From Sulfurimonadaceae bacterium (GTDB lineage Bacteria > Campylobacterota > Campylobacteria > Campylobacterales > Sulfurimonadaceae): a DNA stretch of 64,000 bases. Under the pieces are notes generated by a model. That model made no database searches, was not told where the DNA came from, and saw only the letters and a list, made by a program, of their open reading frames with translations. The stretch covers positions 1 through 64,000 of the forward strand of contig JADGDM010000006.1 in assembly GCA_016744905.1 (NCBI GenBank), in the 5' to 3' direction. The position numbers and the translations under genes were made by a program. Below are positions 31,330-40,456 of this stretch, one piece after another (positions within the stretch are counted from its first letter, which is position 1; each line of letters opens with the position of its first letter).

Positions 31330-33273
31330 ATGCTCAAATTACTCTTATTACCTTTTTTATGTATTTCACTTATACATGCTGAAGAATTTTCACTTGAAGA
31401 TGACCTTTTAAGCTCCCTAGATGAAGTCAGTACCATCGCTTCTAAAACCAAACTAAACATTGATGACATGCCTGCTTTTGTGACAATTTTAAAAGGCAGT
31501 AATTTAGAGCTTTTAGGTATTCAAGATCTTTATGAAGCGCTCTCTTTGGTCCCTGGTGTCGAAATCTCTATGGAAGGTTCAGGAGCATATGAACTTATTT
31601 TTCGTGGTGTAAAAGAGAAAGGTAAGGTGAAACTCTTAATTGATGGTGTGGCGATTAACAATAGCTATCGTGGCTCTATTTATTATTATCATGATTTTCC
31701 CGTTGAGCTTATTGACCGTATTGAAGTAATGCGTGGACCCGGTGCTATCTATTATGGTTCTAATGCCATGAGTGGTGTTATCAATGTCATCACTAAAAAT
31801 GCCAAAGAGGTGAATGATAACCGTCTCTTTTTGACAGGTTCAAGCCTTCCTAGCTACAGAGGTGGTCTGCAATATAACTACGCGCTTGGTGAAAAAAGTC
31901 GTCTGAGTCTTGATGCTTATTATCTTTATAGTGATGCCCGTATCGAATCAGAAGCGGATAGAACAGGACAAATAGGTCACAGTGATGAAAGTGCCCAGAA
32001 CTTTAGTGTCGGTCTCAATTACAGCAGTGAACATCTCTCCTTTTTAGCCCGTTTCAAACAGAGTCAAGAGGGGCTTGCCTTTGGACTCGGAAACGCTTTT
32101 GAATCACAAGATGATCAAACAGGGAGTATCAACACGTCTGTACTCTCACAACTACAATACAACAACCAAATTAATGAATCCAACCACTATAGCCTCAGCC
32201 TTGGTCTGAACAACTACAGACAAGAGATCGAGACCCGTTTTCTTCCAACTTCCTCAGGAGATTTAATTTATAAAAATAGCTACGCAGAGAGCAGTGTATT
32301 TACTGAAGGAACACTCAATAGTAGTCAATTTGATCATCATTCCTTAGTGCTGGGTGTGCGCTATGAATACGCGCAAGCAAGACATAATGAACTCAACACC
32401 TATAATGAAAATACACCAAGCATACCTTTTCTTCCAACAGAGACACTCATACAGCCCGACGCAAAACGTCATATTTTCTCACTTTATGTCAATGACAGTA
32501 TTGAACTAGGAGAGAAGGTTGATGTCGTTGGTGGATTAAGATGGGACAATTACTCTGATTTTGGTCATGCTCTCTCTCCTCGCTTAGGAATCATTTATCG
32601 CGCTATCAAAGAGTATAATATTAAACTTCTCTATTCACGTGCGTATCGTGCGCCTTCTTGGTTGGAACTTTATGCAACTATTCCTGGCATATCAGTGGGC
32701 GATCCTAGCCTTCAAGCAGAAACCTCAGACACATTGGAATTGGGAAATATTTATCGTCCTAATAATGATCAAACACTCCGTCTCAACCTCTACGTCTCAC
32801 AAATTGATAATCTCATAGTACGTGATGCAGCACTCTATCAACAATCAGGAAAAAACTACTATTATGGTGCTGAAGCAGAATGGATAGCAAGTCTGGGTAT
32901 TCATGATGATATTAAAACTACTTTGAGTTATGTTGAAGCGATAGATAATAACAATAGCGCTTTGCCAAATATTGCTAACTTGCTTGCCAATATCAGCTAT
33001 ATTCACAGTTTCGATTTTGGTATAAAAAGTGGCACGCTTCTGAAGTATGTCTCAGCGCGCTCACGAGCAGAAAATGACAGTCGTGACGCACTAGAGGGAT
33101 ATGCTCTTCTAGATCAAAGTTTTAGTTATACCTATAAGGCAGTAAATCTTACTGCCAGTGTTAAAAATATATTTGATATCAACTATGCTTATCCCGCTCC
33201 AGCAAATACCTATGTTAATGATTATGTGAGAGAAGGACGAAGTTATTGGCTAAGTGGAAGGTTGACATTTTGA
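31330..33273 (+). CDS. TonB-dependent outer-membrane receptor
   Basis: This 647-residue protein has a signal peptide (MLKLLLLPFLCISLIHA), a plug domain (residues about 40-155: DMPAFVTILKGSNLELLG, RGVKEKGKVKLLIDG, IEVMRGPGAIYYGSNAMSGV) and a 22-strand-type barrel ending in Phe (YWLSGRLTF). The N-terminal tail is about 35 residues, too short for a sigma-regulator signalling domain. The ligand is unknown (siderophore, haem, vitamin or other). It overlaps a YfiR-like gene, which itself overlaps a GGDEF/EAL gene, so binding may be linked to c-di-GMP signalling. Confidence 0.9.
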   Translation: MLKLLLLPFLCISLIHAEEFSLEDDLLSSLDEVSTIASKTKLNIDDMPAFVTILKGSNLELLGIQDLYEALSLVPGVEISMEGSGAYELIFRGVKEKGKVKLLIDGVAINNSYRGSIYYYHDFPVELIDRIEVMRGPGAIYYGSNAMSGVINVITKNAKEVNDNRLFLTGSSLPSYRGGLQYNYALGEKSRLSLDAYYLYSDARIESEADRTGQIGHSDESAQNFSVGLNYSSEHLSFLARFKQSQEGLAFGLGNAFESQDDQTGSINTSVLSQLQYNNQINESNHYSLSLGLNNYRQEIETRFLPTSSGDLIYKNSYAESSVFTEGTLNSSQFDHHSLVLGVRYEYAQARHNELNTYNENTPSIPFLPTETLIQPDAKRHIFSLYVNDSIELGEKVDVVGGLRWDNYSDFGHALSPRLGIIYRAIKEYNIKLLYSRAYRAPSWLELYATIPGISVGDPSLQAETSDTLELGNIYRPNNDQTLRLNLYVSQIDNLIVRDAALYQQSGKNYYYGAEAEWIASLGIHDDIKTTLSYVEAIDNNNSALPNIANLLANISYIHSFDFGIKSGTLLKYVSARSRAENDSRDALEGYALLDQSFSYTYKAVNLTASVKNIFDINYAYPAPANTYVNDYVREGRSYWLSGRLTF

Positions 33274-33866
33274 TAAAACTCATCACACTTCTCTTACTAT
33301 TAAGCAGTATGACCTTTGCACAAGGAATGAAAGAAGAGCTTTTGCAAATTCATGCCACCTTGATCCCTAAACTCCTAATGATGGACTATGATATTGACAA
33401 AAAAATTCATAATGACACCATTAAAATCACTGTTGTTTATGAAAGTAGTGCGCAAAAAGAGCAGGCACAACATCTTCAAAAATATATCCACGCCAAATAT
33501 CCTCAAGGAATAAATAACAAAAAGATAGACTTAAATTTTATCCCCTACTCTCAACTAAAAAATGATAAAGACAGCACACTTTATTATCTTCTACACACTT
33601 CGCATAAAGAGATCTCAAAGGCAGTAACACTGGCAAATCACCGTGCTATTATCACTTTTTGCTATGATCAAGAAGATTTGCAATATGGGGTTATGCTTTC
33701 TATTAAAGTCACCAATAAGGTAAAGCCTCTTATTAATGTTGAAGCCCTTAAAGAAGCTTCTATCACACTAAGACCACTATTATTAAAAGTAGCAGAACTC
33801 TACTATCACTCTACCTCATTTATGGAGTTTATGATTTATGATCAACAAACACTCTATAACGTTTAA
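33270..33866 (+). CDS. Periplasmic YfiR-like protein (DUF4154)
   Basis: This 198-residue protein starts at TTG 33270, with AAGG 8 nt upstream and the start overlapping the receptor stop (TTGA). It has a signal peptide (MIKLITLLLLLSSMTFAQG) and an alpha/beta body with TIKITVVYES and a late VALEA-like region. The layout resembles YfiR/DUF4154 periplasmic proteins, which repress membrane diguanylate cyclases. The family assignment rests on size, location and the position between a TonB receptor and a GGDEF protein more than on clear motifs; the typical cysteines are not conserved. Confidence 0.6.
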   Translation: MIKLITLLLLLSSMTFAQGMKEELLQIHATLIPKLLMMDYDIDKKIHNDTIKITVVYESSAQKEQAQHLQKYIHAKYPQGINNKKIDLNFIPYSQLKNDKDSTLYYLLHTSHKEISKAVTLANHRAIITFCYDQEDLQYGVMLSIKVTNKVKPLINVEALKEASITLRPLLLKVAELYYHSTSFMEFMIYDQQTLYNV

Positions 33867-36219
33867 GTTCTCTCTTTTATTAAGTGTTGGAAGCCTCCTT
33901 TTTCTTGGAAGTATTTTACTTCTAAGTAAAACCTTTGTGACACAGCAGTACGAAAAAAATGAGCATGAAAAACTACAAAGTATGATTGATAATGTTGCGC
34001 CTACTTTAGGTATTAATCTCAGTTATAACTTTACGCAAGCAGTAGAAGAGAGTGCTCAAGACCTCTATCAACAGTCTCAGATTCTTTATGTACATATCTT
34101 TGATAAAGAAGCGTCTATTGTTTCGTTAAACAGAACTAAACAGACATTTTCACAGTATAAAAAAGCCAAACATTTCATCTTAAGACAATCACTTCTCGAC
34201 CCTGTCACACACCAAGAAGTTGCTATTATTGAGGTTGTTTACTCACGTGAGCATTTTACAAAGACAATTACCTATTTTTATAACCTCTTGATTTTAGTTG
34301 GTGGACTGTTTATCTTTTTACTTTTCTTCTTCATCTACTTTATACAACGCAGTATTGCCCCTTTTAAGCACCTTATCACTGCCATGCAAAACTTTAATCC
34401 AAATACCCCAAAACCTTTTGATCTTGTTGGTGATCAAAAAAGTGAAGTCGGCTTAATTCTTCATGCCAGTAACCAGATGATTGAGAGTATTAATAGCTAC
34501 ATTCAGACACAAAACCAACTGCAAGAGACCCTACAAAAACGTGAACAACATCTTAGCAATGCACAGCGTATGGCACATGTAGGAAGCTGGGAATATACAC
34601 TTGGAACTGATAAGTTTGAAGCCAGTGATGAGATGTTGCGTATCTTAGGTATAAAAAAACAACATTTTTTCCCTCTATGGAATAATTTTTTAAACTATAT
34701 ACACGAAGAAGACAAAGAGTATGTCGTGAGTGCGATTAATGAAATTGTTAAAACAGGTGGCCAGCTCAATATAAAGTACCGTTGTATCAAAGGAAATGGT
34801 GACTATATAGATATTCACACCCAAGCCAAGGTCCGTAAAAAACTGCACAAAGAAGACAGACTTATTGGTGTGAGTATGGATGTTAGTGAACAAAACAGGT
34901 CACAACAACTCATCGAGAAACTGGCCTATTATGATCCACTTACCGGTCTCGCCAATCGCTCTTTATTTAAAAACAGATTAGATAAAACCATCATCACTTC
35001 CAAACGTCATAAAAATCAATTTGCTGTTCTTTTTATCGATCTGGATCATTTTAAAAATATTAATGACTCCTTGGGACATATGGTTGGGGATGCCTTACTT
35101 AAAGAAGTCGCTTCCATCTTTTTAGAATTACTACGTGATGAAGATACAGTATCTCGTTTAGGTGGGGATGAGTTCACTATTCTCATCCCTTCTTATAATT
35201 CCATGCAAGGTCTTGAAGAGTTGGCCCGTAAAATACTAACACGTATTAATGGGCGTCATAGTATTGGGAAACATGAACTTTATATCTCTTTGAGTATGGG
35301 AATATCGTGTTACCCTCAACATGGGGAGAACTCTGATACATTGATAAAAAATGCAGATACAGCGATGTATCAAGCCAAAGAATTAGGGCGAAATAACTTT
35401 AAGTTTTATCAAACGCAAATGGGAAATCATCTCACCCATGAACTCGAACTGGAACAAGATTTCCGTCGGGCAGTCGAAGCACTTCAAGAATTTAAACTCT
35501 ATTATCAACCTAAAATGGACTTTAAAACACTCAAAATATCTGGCGCCGAAGCACTTATTAGATGGGAACATCCAACAAAGGGTCTACTTTTCCCTGATAG
35601 CTTTATCCCTCTGGCTGAAAGCAGTGGCTTGATTATAAAACTGGGTGATTGGATTATTGAAGAGGGCATTAGACAGTTACAAATCTGGCAACAAGGGTGT
35701 AAAACACCTCTACAGCTCTCCATCAACCTCTCTGCGCAACAGTTTCAAGATGAGAGTCTCATTCCTACTATTGAGAGATTGATTCATCATTATGCGGTAG
35801 AGCCTCATCTTTTAGAATTTGAAATTACCGAGAGTATCTCAATGAACAATGTAAGCGACAATATCATCACTATGAATGCACTGAAATCATTAGGGGTAAA
35901 AATAGCTATTGATGATTTTGGAACGGGTTACTCCTCACTGGCGTATCTAAAACAGTTCCCTATTGATACCTTGAAAATTGATCAATCATTCATACGCGAT
36001 ATGCTTGAAGATGATGATGATAAAGTTATCGCTTCAACCATCATATCAATGTCCAGCGCGCTGGGACTTAAAACGGTTGCAGAAGGGGTAGAAACACTCC
36101 AACATCAACACCTACTGCAAGAGATGCAGTGTGATACCGCGCAAGGCTATTACTATGCTAAAGCCATTAACGCTAAAGAGTTTATTGAATTTGCCTATCT
36201 TCACCGTGTCCTATCTTAA
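33838..36219 (+). CDS. Membrane GGDEF/EAL c-di-GMP protein with PAS domain
   Basis: This 793-residue protein has a membrane helix at about 8-30, a periplasmic domain of about 110 residues, a second helix near 145-168 and a HAMP-like linker. Then come PAS (about 235-355), GGDEF and EAL. The cyclase signature RLGGDEFTIL is intact, with an inhibitory-site RDED 5 residues before it. The EAL domain retains EALIRWEHP and DDFGTGYSSLAYLKQFPID. Both cyclase and phosphodiesterase activities are possible. It overlaps the YfiR-like gene by 29 nt, and its 3' end overlaps the convergent cytochrome gene by 38 nt. Confidence 0.92.
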   Translation: MINKHSITFKFSLLLSVGSLLFLGSILLLSKTFVTQQYEKNEHEKLQSMIDNVAPTLGINLSYNFTQAVEESAQDLYQQSQILYVHIFDKEASIVSLNRTKQTFSQYKKAKHFILRQSLLDPVTHQEVAIIEVVYSREHFTKTITYFYNLLILVGGLFIFLLFFFIYFIQRSIAPFKHLITAMQNFNPNTPKPFDLVGDQKSEVGLILHASNQMIESINSYIQTQNQLQETLQKREQHLSNAQRMAHVGSWEYTLGTDKFEASDEMLRILGIKKQHFFPLWNNFLNYIHEEDKEYVVSAINEIVKTGGQLNIKYRCIKGNGDYIDIHTQAKVRKKLHKEDRLIGVSMDVSEQNRSQQLIEKLAYYDPLTGLANRSLFKNRLDKTIITSKRHKNQFAVLFIDLDHFKNINDSLGHMVGDALLKEVASIFLELLRDEDTVSRLGGDEFTILIPSYNSMQGLEELARKILTRINGRHSIGKHELYISLSMGISCYPQHGENSDTLIKNADTAMYQAKELGRNNFKFYQTQMGNHLTHELELEQDFRRAVEALQEFKLYYQPKMDFKTLKISGAEALIRWEHPTKGLLFPDSFIPLAESSGLIIKLGDWIIEEGIRQLQIWQQGCKTPLQLSINLSAQQFQDESLIPTIERLIHHYAVEPHLLEFEITESISMNNVSDNIITMNALKSLGVKIAIDDFGTGYSSLAYLKQFPIDTLKIDQSFIRDMLEDDDDKVIASTIISMSSALGLKTVAEGVETLQHQHLLQEMQCDTAQGYYYAKAINAKEFIEFAYLHRVLS

Positions 36220-37339
36220 TCTTCTGACTTTTTAATACTCTGAACTTTGTTACTTCTTTATTGTCTTGAAGATTAAGTGAAACAGCGCCTGCATCACTTA
36301 AAAGTTGCACACCCAGTTTTAATATAAGAACATCCCCTTTTTCAAGATGACGTGTAAATTTAACTTCACGTGAAGCATAAATGAGGGTATCTTTGAGTGT
36401 CTCGTTTGCAGCCCAAGGCATCACTTCTTTACCCTCTTTACCAAGGATACGGATAAATGAGAACTCATGAAGTTTAATCTCTTTTCCATTGCGCATAATC
36501 GTCGTTTTTAATATCCCCTCGCGCAGTGCCTGCCCAAAGAGTGCATGGTTAGATTTATTGACAACAGTGACCGAAAAACCACTGCTGTCTTCTTTTAGCT
36601 CAAAATCAATATATTTACCCATCTCACTGTTCATATGATAAATCCCTGCCATACCATGAAACGCGTGTGTTCTACTATCACTTAAACTTACTTTAGACCC
36701 CATCACTTGAGGCATATGACAGGTCACACAGCTGTTTTTATCTTTATCATCAATCACCGCATCCAGCATCGCAGTATCAAATCCATGTTCATTATTGGTG
36801 TGCGAATGACAGCCCATGCAGACATTACCATTGTAATAATTTTCATTGTTATAGTCTATTTTATGGTACGGTGAACTGGTAGAGGTTTTTACCAATCCAA
36901 AAAATGATGTTTGCGTTTTAAATTCTGCTTTTTCACTATTTCTAAGTGATTTTTCTGCTGTAAAAAACTCTTTGTGTTCCCCTGATGAGATATTGCTATT
37001 AGAGTGTTCTCCCTCATTCACATCTTTGATAGTGTGGCAAAACACGCAAGAGATTGGTTCTTCCACTTGAACTTTATTCTTTTCAAGCACTCCACGTTCA
37101 AGCACTTTATGATCAGTTGGCGTGTGACATTTTGCACAGGTGTAGCCCTTTTCATCTTTAGGATGTTTGTCCCAGTAGGCTTGATGGATTGGGTTATTAT
37201 AGACAGAACTTTTTCGGTGAGAAGAGTCATAATACTCATCATAAATAATAGGATGACATTTTTGGCAGATTTTACTTTCATTGTCCAGTGCCAAAAGAGT
37301 GAGTGTAAAGGTTAAGAAGAGTAGAGCTATTTTATGCAT
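36182..37339 (-). CDS. Pentaheme c-type cytochrome
   Basis: This 385-residue periplasmic protein has a signal peptide (MHKIALLFLTFTLTLLA) and five CxxCH haem sites: CQKCH, CAKCH, CVFCH, CMGCH and CVTCH. All fall in the first 215 residues, with extra histidines as distal ligands. A C-terminal beta-rich domain follows (about residues 240-370, FSVTVVNKSNHALFGQALREG). It resembles the cytochrome c554/multihaem electron carrier group. The partner enzyme is unknown. Its last 38 bp overlap the GGDEF/EAL gene tail to tail. Confidence 0.88.
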   Translation of the reverse strand: MHKIALLFLTFTLTLLALDNESKICQKCHPIIYDEYYDSSHRKSSVYNNPIHQAYWDKHPKDEKGYTCAKCHTPTDHKVLERGVLEKNKVQVEEPISCVFCHTIKDVNEGEHSNSNISSGEHKEFFTAEKSLRNSEKAEFKTQTSFFGLVKTSTSSPYHKIDYNNENYYNGNVCMGCHSHTNNEHGFDTAMLDAVIDDKDKNSCVTCHMPQVMGSKVSLSDSRTHAFHGMAGIYHMNSEMGKYIDFELKEDSSGFSVTVVNKSNHALFGQALREGILKTTIMRNGKEIKLHEFSFIRILGKEGKEVMPWAANETLKDTLIYASREVKFTRHLEKGDVLILKLGVQLLSDAGAVSLNLQDNKEVTKFRVLKSQKIKIGHGEDRQIQ

Positions 37340-37436
37340 ATTTGTATATCCTTGTTTGTTACTTATAGTTTATATAAGATGAAAGATTAATGCAATGACA
37401 TTTATCAAGCTTACTATTTATTATAGATTTCCATGT

Positions 37437-37468
37437 TATACTCATGTTATTAAAACAAACAAGGCTTG
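37437..37468 (+). promoter_or_regulatory. Promoter region of yajQ
   Basis: TATACT at 37437-37442 lies 28 nt before ATG 37471, with AAGG near 37464-37467 as ribosome site. Confidence 0.4.
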
Positions 37469-37470
37469 TT

Positions 37471-37968
37471 ATGGCAAAAGAACACTCACTGGATATATCC
37501 GCAAAAATAAATATGCAAGACTTTAAAGATGCACTTAATCAAGTAGAAAAAGAGGTCGCTAATCGTTATGATTTTAAAGGCACTACTTGGGAAGTTGAGT
37601 ACAAAGAGACAGATAAGGTATTGGTCTTAATCGCTTCAAGCGACAACAAATTAGAAGCATTACAAGACATCGTTGTCACGCGTCTCCTTAAACACAACCT
37701 CAACTCAAACTGTTTAGATGAGTTACGTGTTGAAGATGCCAGTGGCGGAACACGAAAGGCAACCCACAAGGTGGTTGATTACATCGAGTCCAAAGAGGCT
37801 AAGAAAATTGTTTCTGAGATCAAAAGTTTAAAGAAGAAAGTAACAGCGCAGATTGAAGGCGATACTATTCGTGTGAAAAGTCCACAAATCGACACACTTC
37901 AAATGGTTATCAAACATATCCGTTCACTCGAATGGGATGCCCCCATAGTTTTTGATAACATGAGATAA
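37471..37968 (+). CDS. yajQ: YajQ family nucleotide-binding protein
   Basis: This 165-residue protein matches YajQ/UPF0234 end to end (HSLDISAKINMQDFKDALNQ, RYDFKGTTWEVEY, VTAQIEGDTIRVKSPQIDTL). YajQ binds nucleotides, and some members bind c-di-GMP. ATG 37471 has AAGG upstream; the extra nine residues from ATG 37444 are unlikely. An HD-GYP phosphodiesterase gene follows 4 nt downstream, which fits a c-di-GMP context. Confidence 0.92.
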   Translation: MAKEHSLDISAKINMQDFKDALNQVEKEVANRYDFKGTTWEVEYKETDKVLVLIASSDNKLEALQDIVVTRLLKHNLNSNCLDELRVEDASGGTRKATHKVVDYIESKEAKKIVSEIKSLKKKVTAQIEGDTIRVKSPQIDTLQMVIKHIRSLEWDAPIVFDNMR

Positions 37969-37972
37969 AACC

Positions 37973-38950
37973 ATGTCCGAGAAACAGACAAGATACCAAA
38001 GTATTGACAAAAAATATCTCACAGAAGGCGAAACAGTAGCCTTTGACATCTATGTCGCCAATGAAGCAAAAACGGCTATGAGTGTTTTTTTACAAACTGG
38101 ATCTATTATCACTGGGGATGACAAAGTACGCTTACGCGAACTGGAAAAAGTCTTCATCAATGATAATGAGTCCGTCTCTTATGATGAGTACCTCAATAGA
38201 CATATTCAGTACATCGCAGAGCATTCTGAAGTTCCTACTGAAAAAAAATCTGCTATCGTCTATCAAAAGGCGGCAAAAGCGGTTGAAGACATGTTTAAAA
38301 ATCCAGAATCACTGGCCAATGTAGAAAAAGGTGAAGCTGTTGTAGGTGAGTTTATTGACATCATCTTGCATGATGATTTTGCTATCGAATCCCTTATGAA
38401 AATTACAGCGCATGATTATTACACCCACACCCACTCTATCAATGTTAGTATTTATACACTTGCACTGGGTGAGTTTATTGGAGTTAAGGGCAAAGACTTA
38501 GAAGATTTAGGTACTTCTTCTCTTTTACACGACTTGGGTAAAAGTAAGGTTGATGCGAAAATAATCAACAAAAATGGAAAACTGACCGACGCTGAATTTG
38601 ATGCAATGAAAAAACATCCAGCCTTTGGTCATGAGATAGCACTAAAGATGGGAATTACTGATAAACGTATTCTATCTGGCATCAGACACCATCATGAAAA
38701 AATGGATGGCAATGGCTATCCTGATGGTATCAAAAAAGATAAGATTACACTTTTTGCCCGTATTATCGGAGTTTGTGATGTCTTTGATGCCCTCTCCACC
38801 AAACGCTCTTACAAAGACCCCATGAGCTCTTTTGAATCACTCGCCATTATGAAAAAGCAGATGAGTACACATCTTGATATGAAACTGGTCAATGCCTTTA
38901 TAAAAATGCTTCATCAAAGTAATACACAAAAATTAGAAGGAAAACAGTGA
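37973..38950 (+). CDS. HD-GYP c-di-GMP phosphodiesterase
   Basis: This 325-residue soluble protein has an N-terminal uncharacterised domain (about residues 1-125), then an HD-GYP domain with DYYTHTHSINVS, LLHDLGKSKVD, HHHEKMDGNGYPDGI and the metal-binding VCDVFDALSTKRSY. The HD and GYP motifs are intact, so c-di-GMP hydrolysis is expected. It is cotranscribed with yajQ, and its stop overlaps the next start (GTGA). Confidence 0.92.
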   Translation: MSEKQTRYQSIDKKYLTEGETVAFDIYVANEAKTAMSVFLQTGSIITGDDKVRLRELEKVFINDNESVSYDEYLNRHIQYIAEHSEVPTEKKSAIVYQKAAKAVEDMFKNPESLANVEKGEAVVGEFIDIILHDDFAIESLMKITAHDYYTHTHSINVSIYTLALGEFIGVKGKDLEDLGTSSLLHDLGKSKVDAKIINKNGKLTDAEFDAMKKHPAFGHEIALKMGITDKRILSGIRHHHEKMDGNGYPDGIKKDKITLFARIIGVCDVFDALSTKRSYKDPMSSFESLAIMKKQMSTHLDMKLVNAFIKMLHQSNTQKLEGKQ

Positions 38951-39582
38951 GTAAATTAACCATTGCGCAAGCCGCTGAACACTTTAAGATATCTAAAGAG
39001 GCCATTCATAACCGTATAAGACGAGGTTCTCTTGACTGTGTTATTGAAAATGGAATGAAATATGTTCAAATTGGAGAGACTCAAAGTGTCCCTAAAGAGA
39101 CACCAACCCCTGTGCCTAATGATTCAAAATATTACAGTTATATCGAAAAAGAGAATGAACGTCTTAAGGAAAAAATTGATGCCTTAGAGGAAGAAACTAA
39201 AAAGCTTCGCACCCAAAGAGAGCAGATGCTTATTGATGAGAAAATTAAAATAGAATCCATTTATAAAGAGCGTGATGAGCAACTTAAAAATGTACTCAAT
39301 GTAGTCGCCTCAAAATTTCTTACCCATATGGATCAAGATAAAATTATCGAAGAGTCTATTACGGCTGAAATTATTGATGAAAAAGAGATTGACCTACGTA
39401 TCTCACTCAAAGCATTTTTAAAACTCAAAGCGTATAAAACCAAACGTCTTCAACGTATCAAAGAGAACTTTAAAAAAGCCAGCGCGCTACATGATTCAAG
39501 ACTGAGTGTAAAAAAAGGTAAAATTTATCTTGATCCTTCTAAGTATGACTACAAAGATCTGCTTAATAAAAAATCTAAATAA
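38947..39582 (+). CDS. HTH and coiled-coil protein of unknown role
   Basis: This 211-residue protein starts at GTG overlapping the upstream stop. Residues 1-45 form an excisionase/MerR-like helix-turn-helix (LTIAQAAEHFKISKEAIHNR). Residues about 65-125 are a coiled coil (ENERLKEKIDALEEETKKLR), and the rest is Lys-rich and helical. It probably binds DNA as a dimer. Cotranscription with an HD-GYP gene suggests a regulator or a scaffold linked to c-di-GMP output; nothing more specific can be shown. Confidence 0.65.
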   Translation: MSKLTIAQAAEHFKISKEAIHNRIRRGSLDCVIENGMKYVQIGETQSVPKETPTPVPNDSKYYSYIEKENERLKEKIDALEEETKKLRTQREQMLIDEKIKIESIYKERDEQLKNVLNVVASKFLTHMDQDKIIEESITAEIIDEKEIDLRISLKAFLKLKAYKTKRLQRIKENFKKASALHDSRLSVKKGKIYLDPSKYDYKDLLNKKSK

Positions 39583-39624
39583 ATCTAGTCTGATTTATGT
39601 CAAGTTATACAATAGATAAGAGAG

Positions 39625-39630
39625 TATAAT
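39625..39630 (+). promoter_or_regulatory. -10 box giving a probably leaderless transcript
   Basis: TATAAT is followed by 6 nt (TTCTCT) and ATG 39637; no Shine-Dalgarno sequence is present. Confidence 0.55.
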
Positions 39631-39636
39631 TTCTCT

Positions 39637-40092
39637 ATGTTTATTCAAATTGTATTATATACCCATGTTTTAGCCGCAACTGCGTGGATTGGCGGTGCTT
39701 TATTATTGTTTGCCTTAGGAATCACGCTTAAGGGAAAAGAGATTCAAGACCAAGTTTATGGTCATATTGGTCCTATCTATGGCTATTATGAAACTGTATG
39801 GCTTATTGTCTTATGGATTACTGGTCTCACCATGTTTTATCACTTCAATCTCTGGGATGTTATATTTTACGCTTCAGACACAACACTTGCTTACGCCATG
39901 ACCACGAAGCTTTATCTTGTCATATTTTTGACATTTACCACCATAGTGCACATGTATATCGCACTTAAAACCCATAAAAAAACCCGCTCAAAGATACAGC
40001 ATATGGTCTCACGCGCTGGATCAATGTTGATCTTTTTCCTGAACCTCTTTATCCTCTGGTTTGCCATTATGCTACGGGCCATTCTCTCTTAG
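39637..40092 (+). CDS. CopD-like four-helix membrane protein
   Basis: This 151-residue protein has four hydrophobic helices. It begins LYTHVLAATAWIGGALLLF, with the His and the aromatic Trp-Ile-Gly motif of CopD-type and related cytochrome b-like proteins, and has further histidines in TIVHMYIALKTHKK. It may bind haem or copper in the inner membrane. The gene is single, with its own promoter. Confidence 0.75.
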   Translation: MFIQIVLYTHVLAATAWIGGALLLFALGITLKGKEIQDQVYGHIGPIYGYYETVWLIVLWITGLTMFYHFNLWDVIFYASDTTLAYAMTTKLYLVIFLTFTTIVHMYIALKTHKKTRSKIQHMVSRAGSMLIFFLNLFILWFAIMLRAILS

Positions 40093-40105
40093 AAAAGTAA
40101 TTTGC

Positions 40106-40131
40106 TATAATGCTGGAAATTATTTCAGGAG
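40106..40131 (+). promoter_or_regulatory. Promoter and ribosome site of the parvulin gene
   Basis: TATAAT lies at 40106-40111 and CAGGAG at 40126-40131, 6 nt before ATG 40138. Confidence 0.55.
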
Positions 40132-40137
40132 ACGTTC

Positions 40138-40416
40138 ATGGCAAAAGCTAGAGCAAGTCACATATTAGTAGAAACAGAAGAGAAAGCAAATGAGTTATTG
40201 GCTCAAATTAATGATGGTGCAGACTTTGCACAACTGGCAATGGAGAACTCATCATGTCCTTCAAAAGCACAAGGTGGAGATCTTGGAGAATTTAGCCCAG
40301 GCATGATGGTTCCAGAGTTTGATAAAGCAATTTTCAGCAACGAAGCCGGCTCAATTGTAGGCCCAGTTCAAACTCAGTTTGGATACCACCTAATTTCTAT
40401 CACTTCAAGAAGCTAA
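40138..40416 (+). CDS. Cytoplasmic parvulin-type prolyl isomerase
   Basis: This 92-residue protein is a stand-alone parvulin domain (ASHILVETEEKANELLAQI, SSCPSKAQGGDLGEFSPGMM, GPVQTQFGYHLI) without a signal peptide. It resembles PpiC, which catalyses cis-trans isomerisation of prolyl bonds. It is monocistronic. Confidence 0.93.
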   Translation: MAKARASHILVETEEKANELLAQINDGADFAQLAMENSSCPSKAQGGDLGEFSPGMMVPEFDKAIFSNEAGSIVGPVQTQFGYHLISITSRS

Positions 40417-40427
40417 ATTCATAAAAA

Positions 40428-40454
40428 AACTATTCTAGTTGTGCTAGAATAGTT
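40428..40454 (+). repeat. 11-bp hairpin ending 2 nt before a start codon
   Basis: AACTATTCTAG (40428-40438) and CTAGAATAGTT (40444-40454) are perfect complements around TTGTG. The ATG of the sensor kinase is at 40457, and no Shine-Dalgarno sequence is present. The right arm contains TAGAAT (40445-40450), which could be a -10 box with the 6-nt spacing to ATG seen in other leaderless genes here. A run of seven A precedes the stem, so it would read as a terminator only on the minus strand. Confidence 0.55.
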
Positions 40455-40456
40455 GG

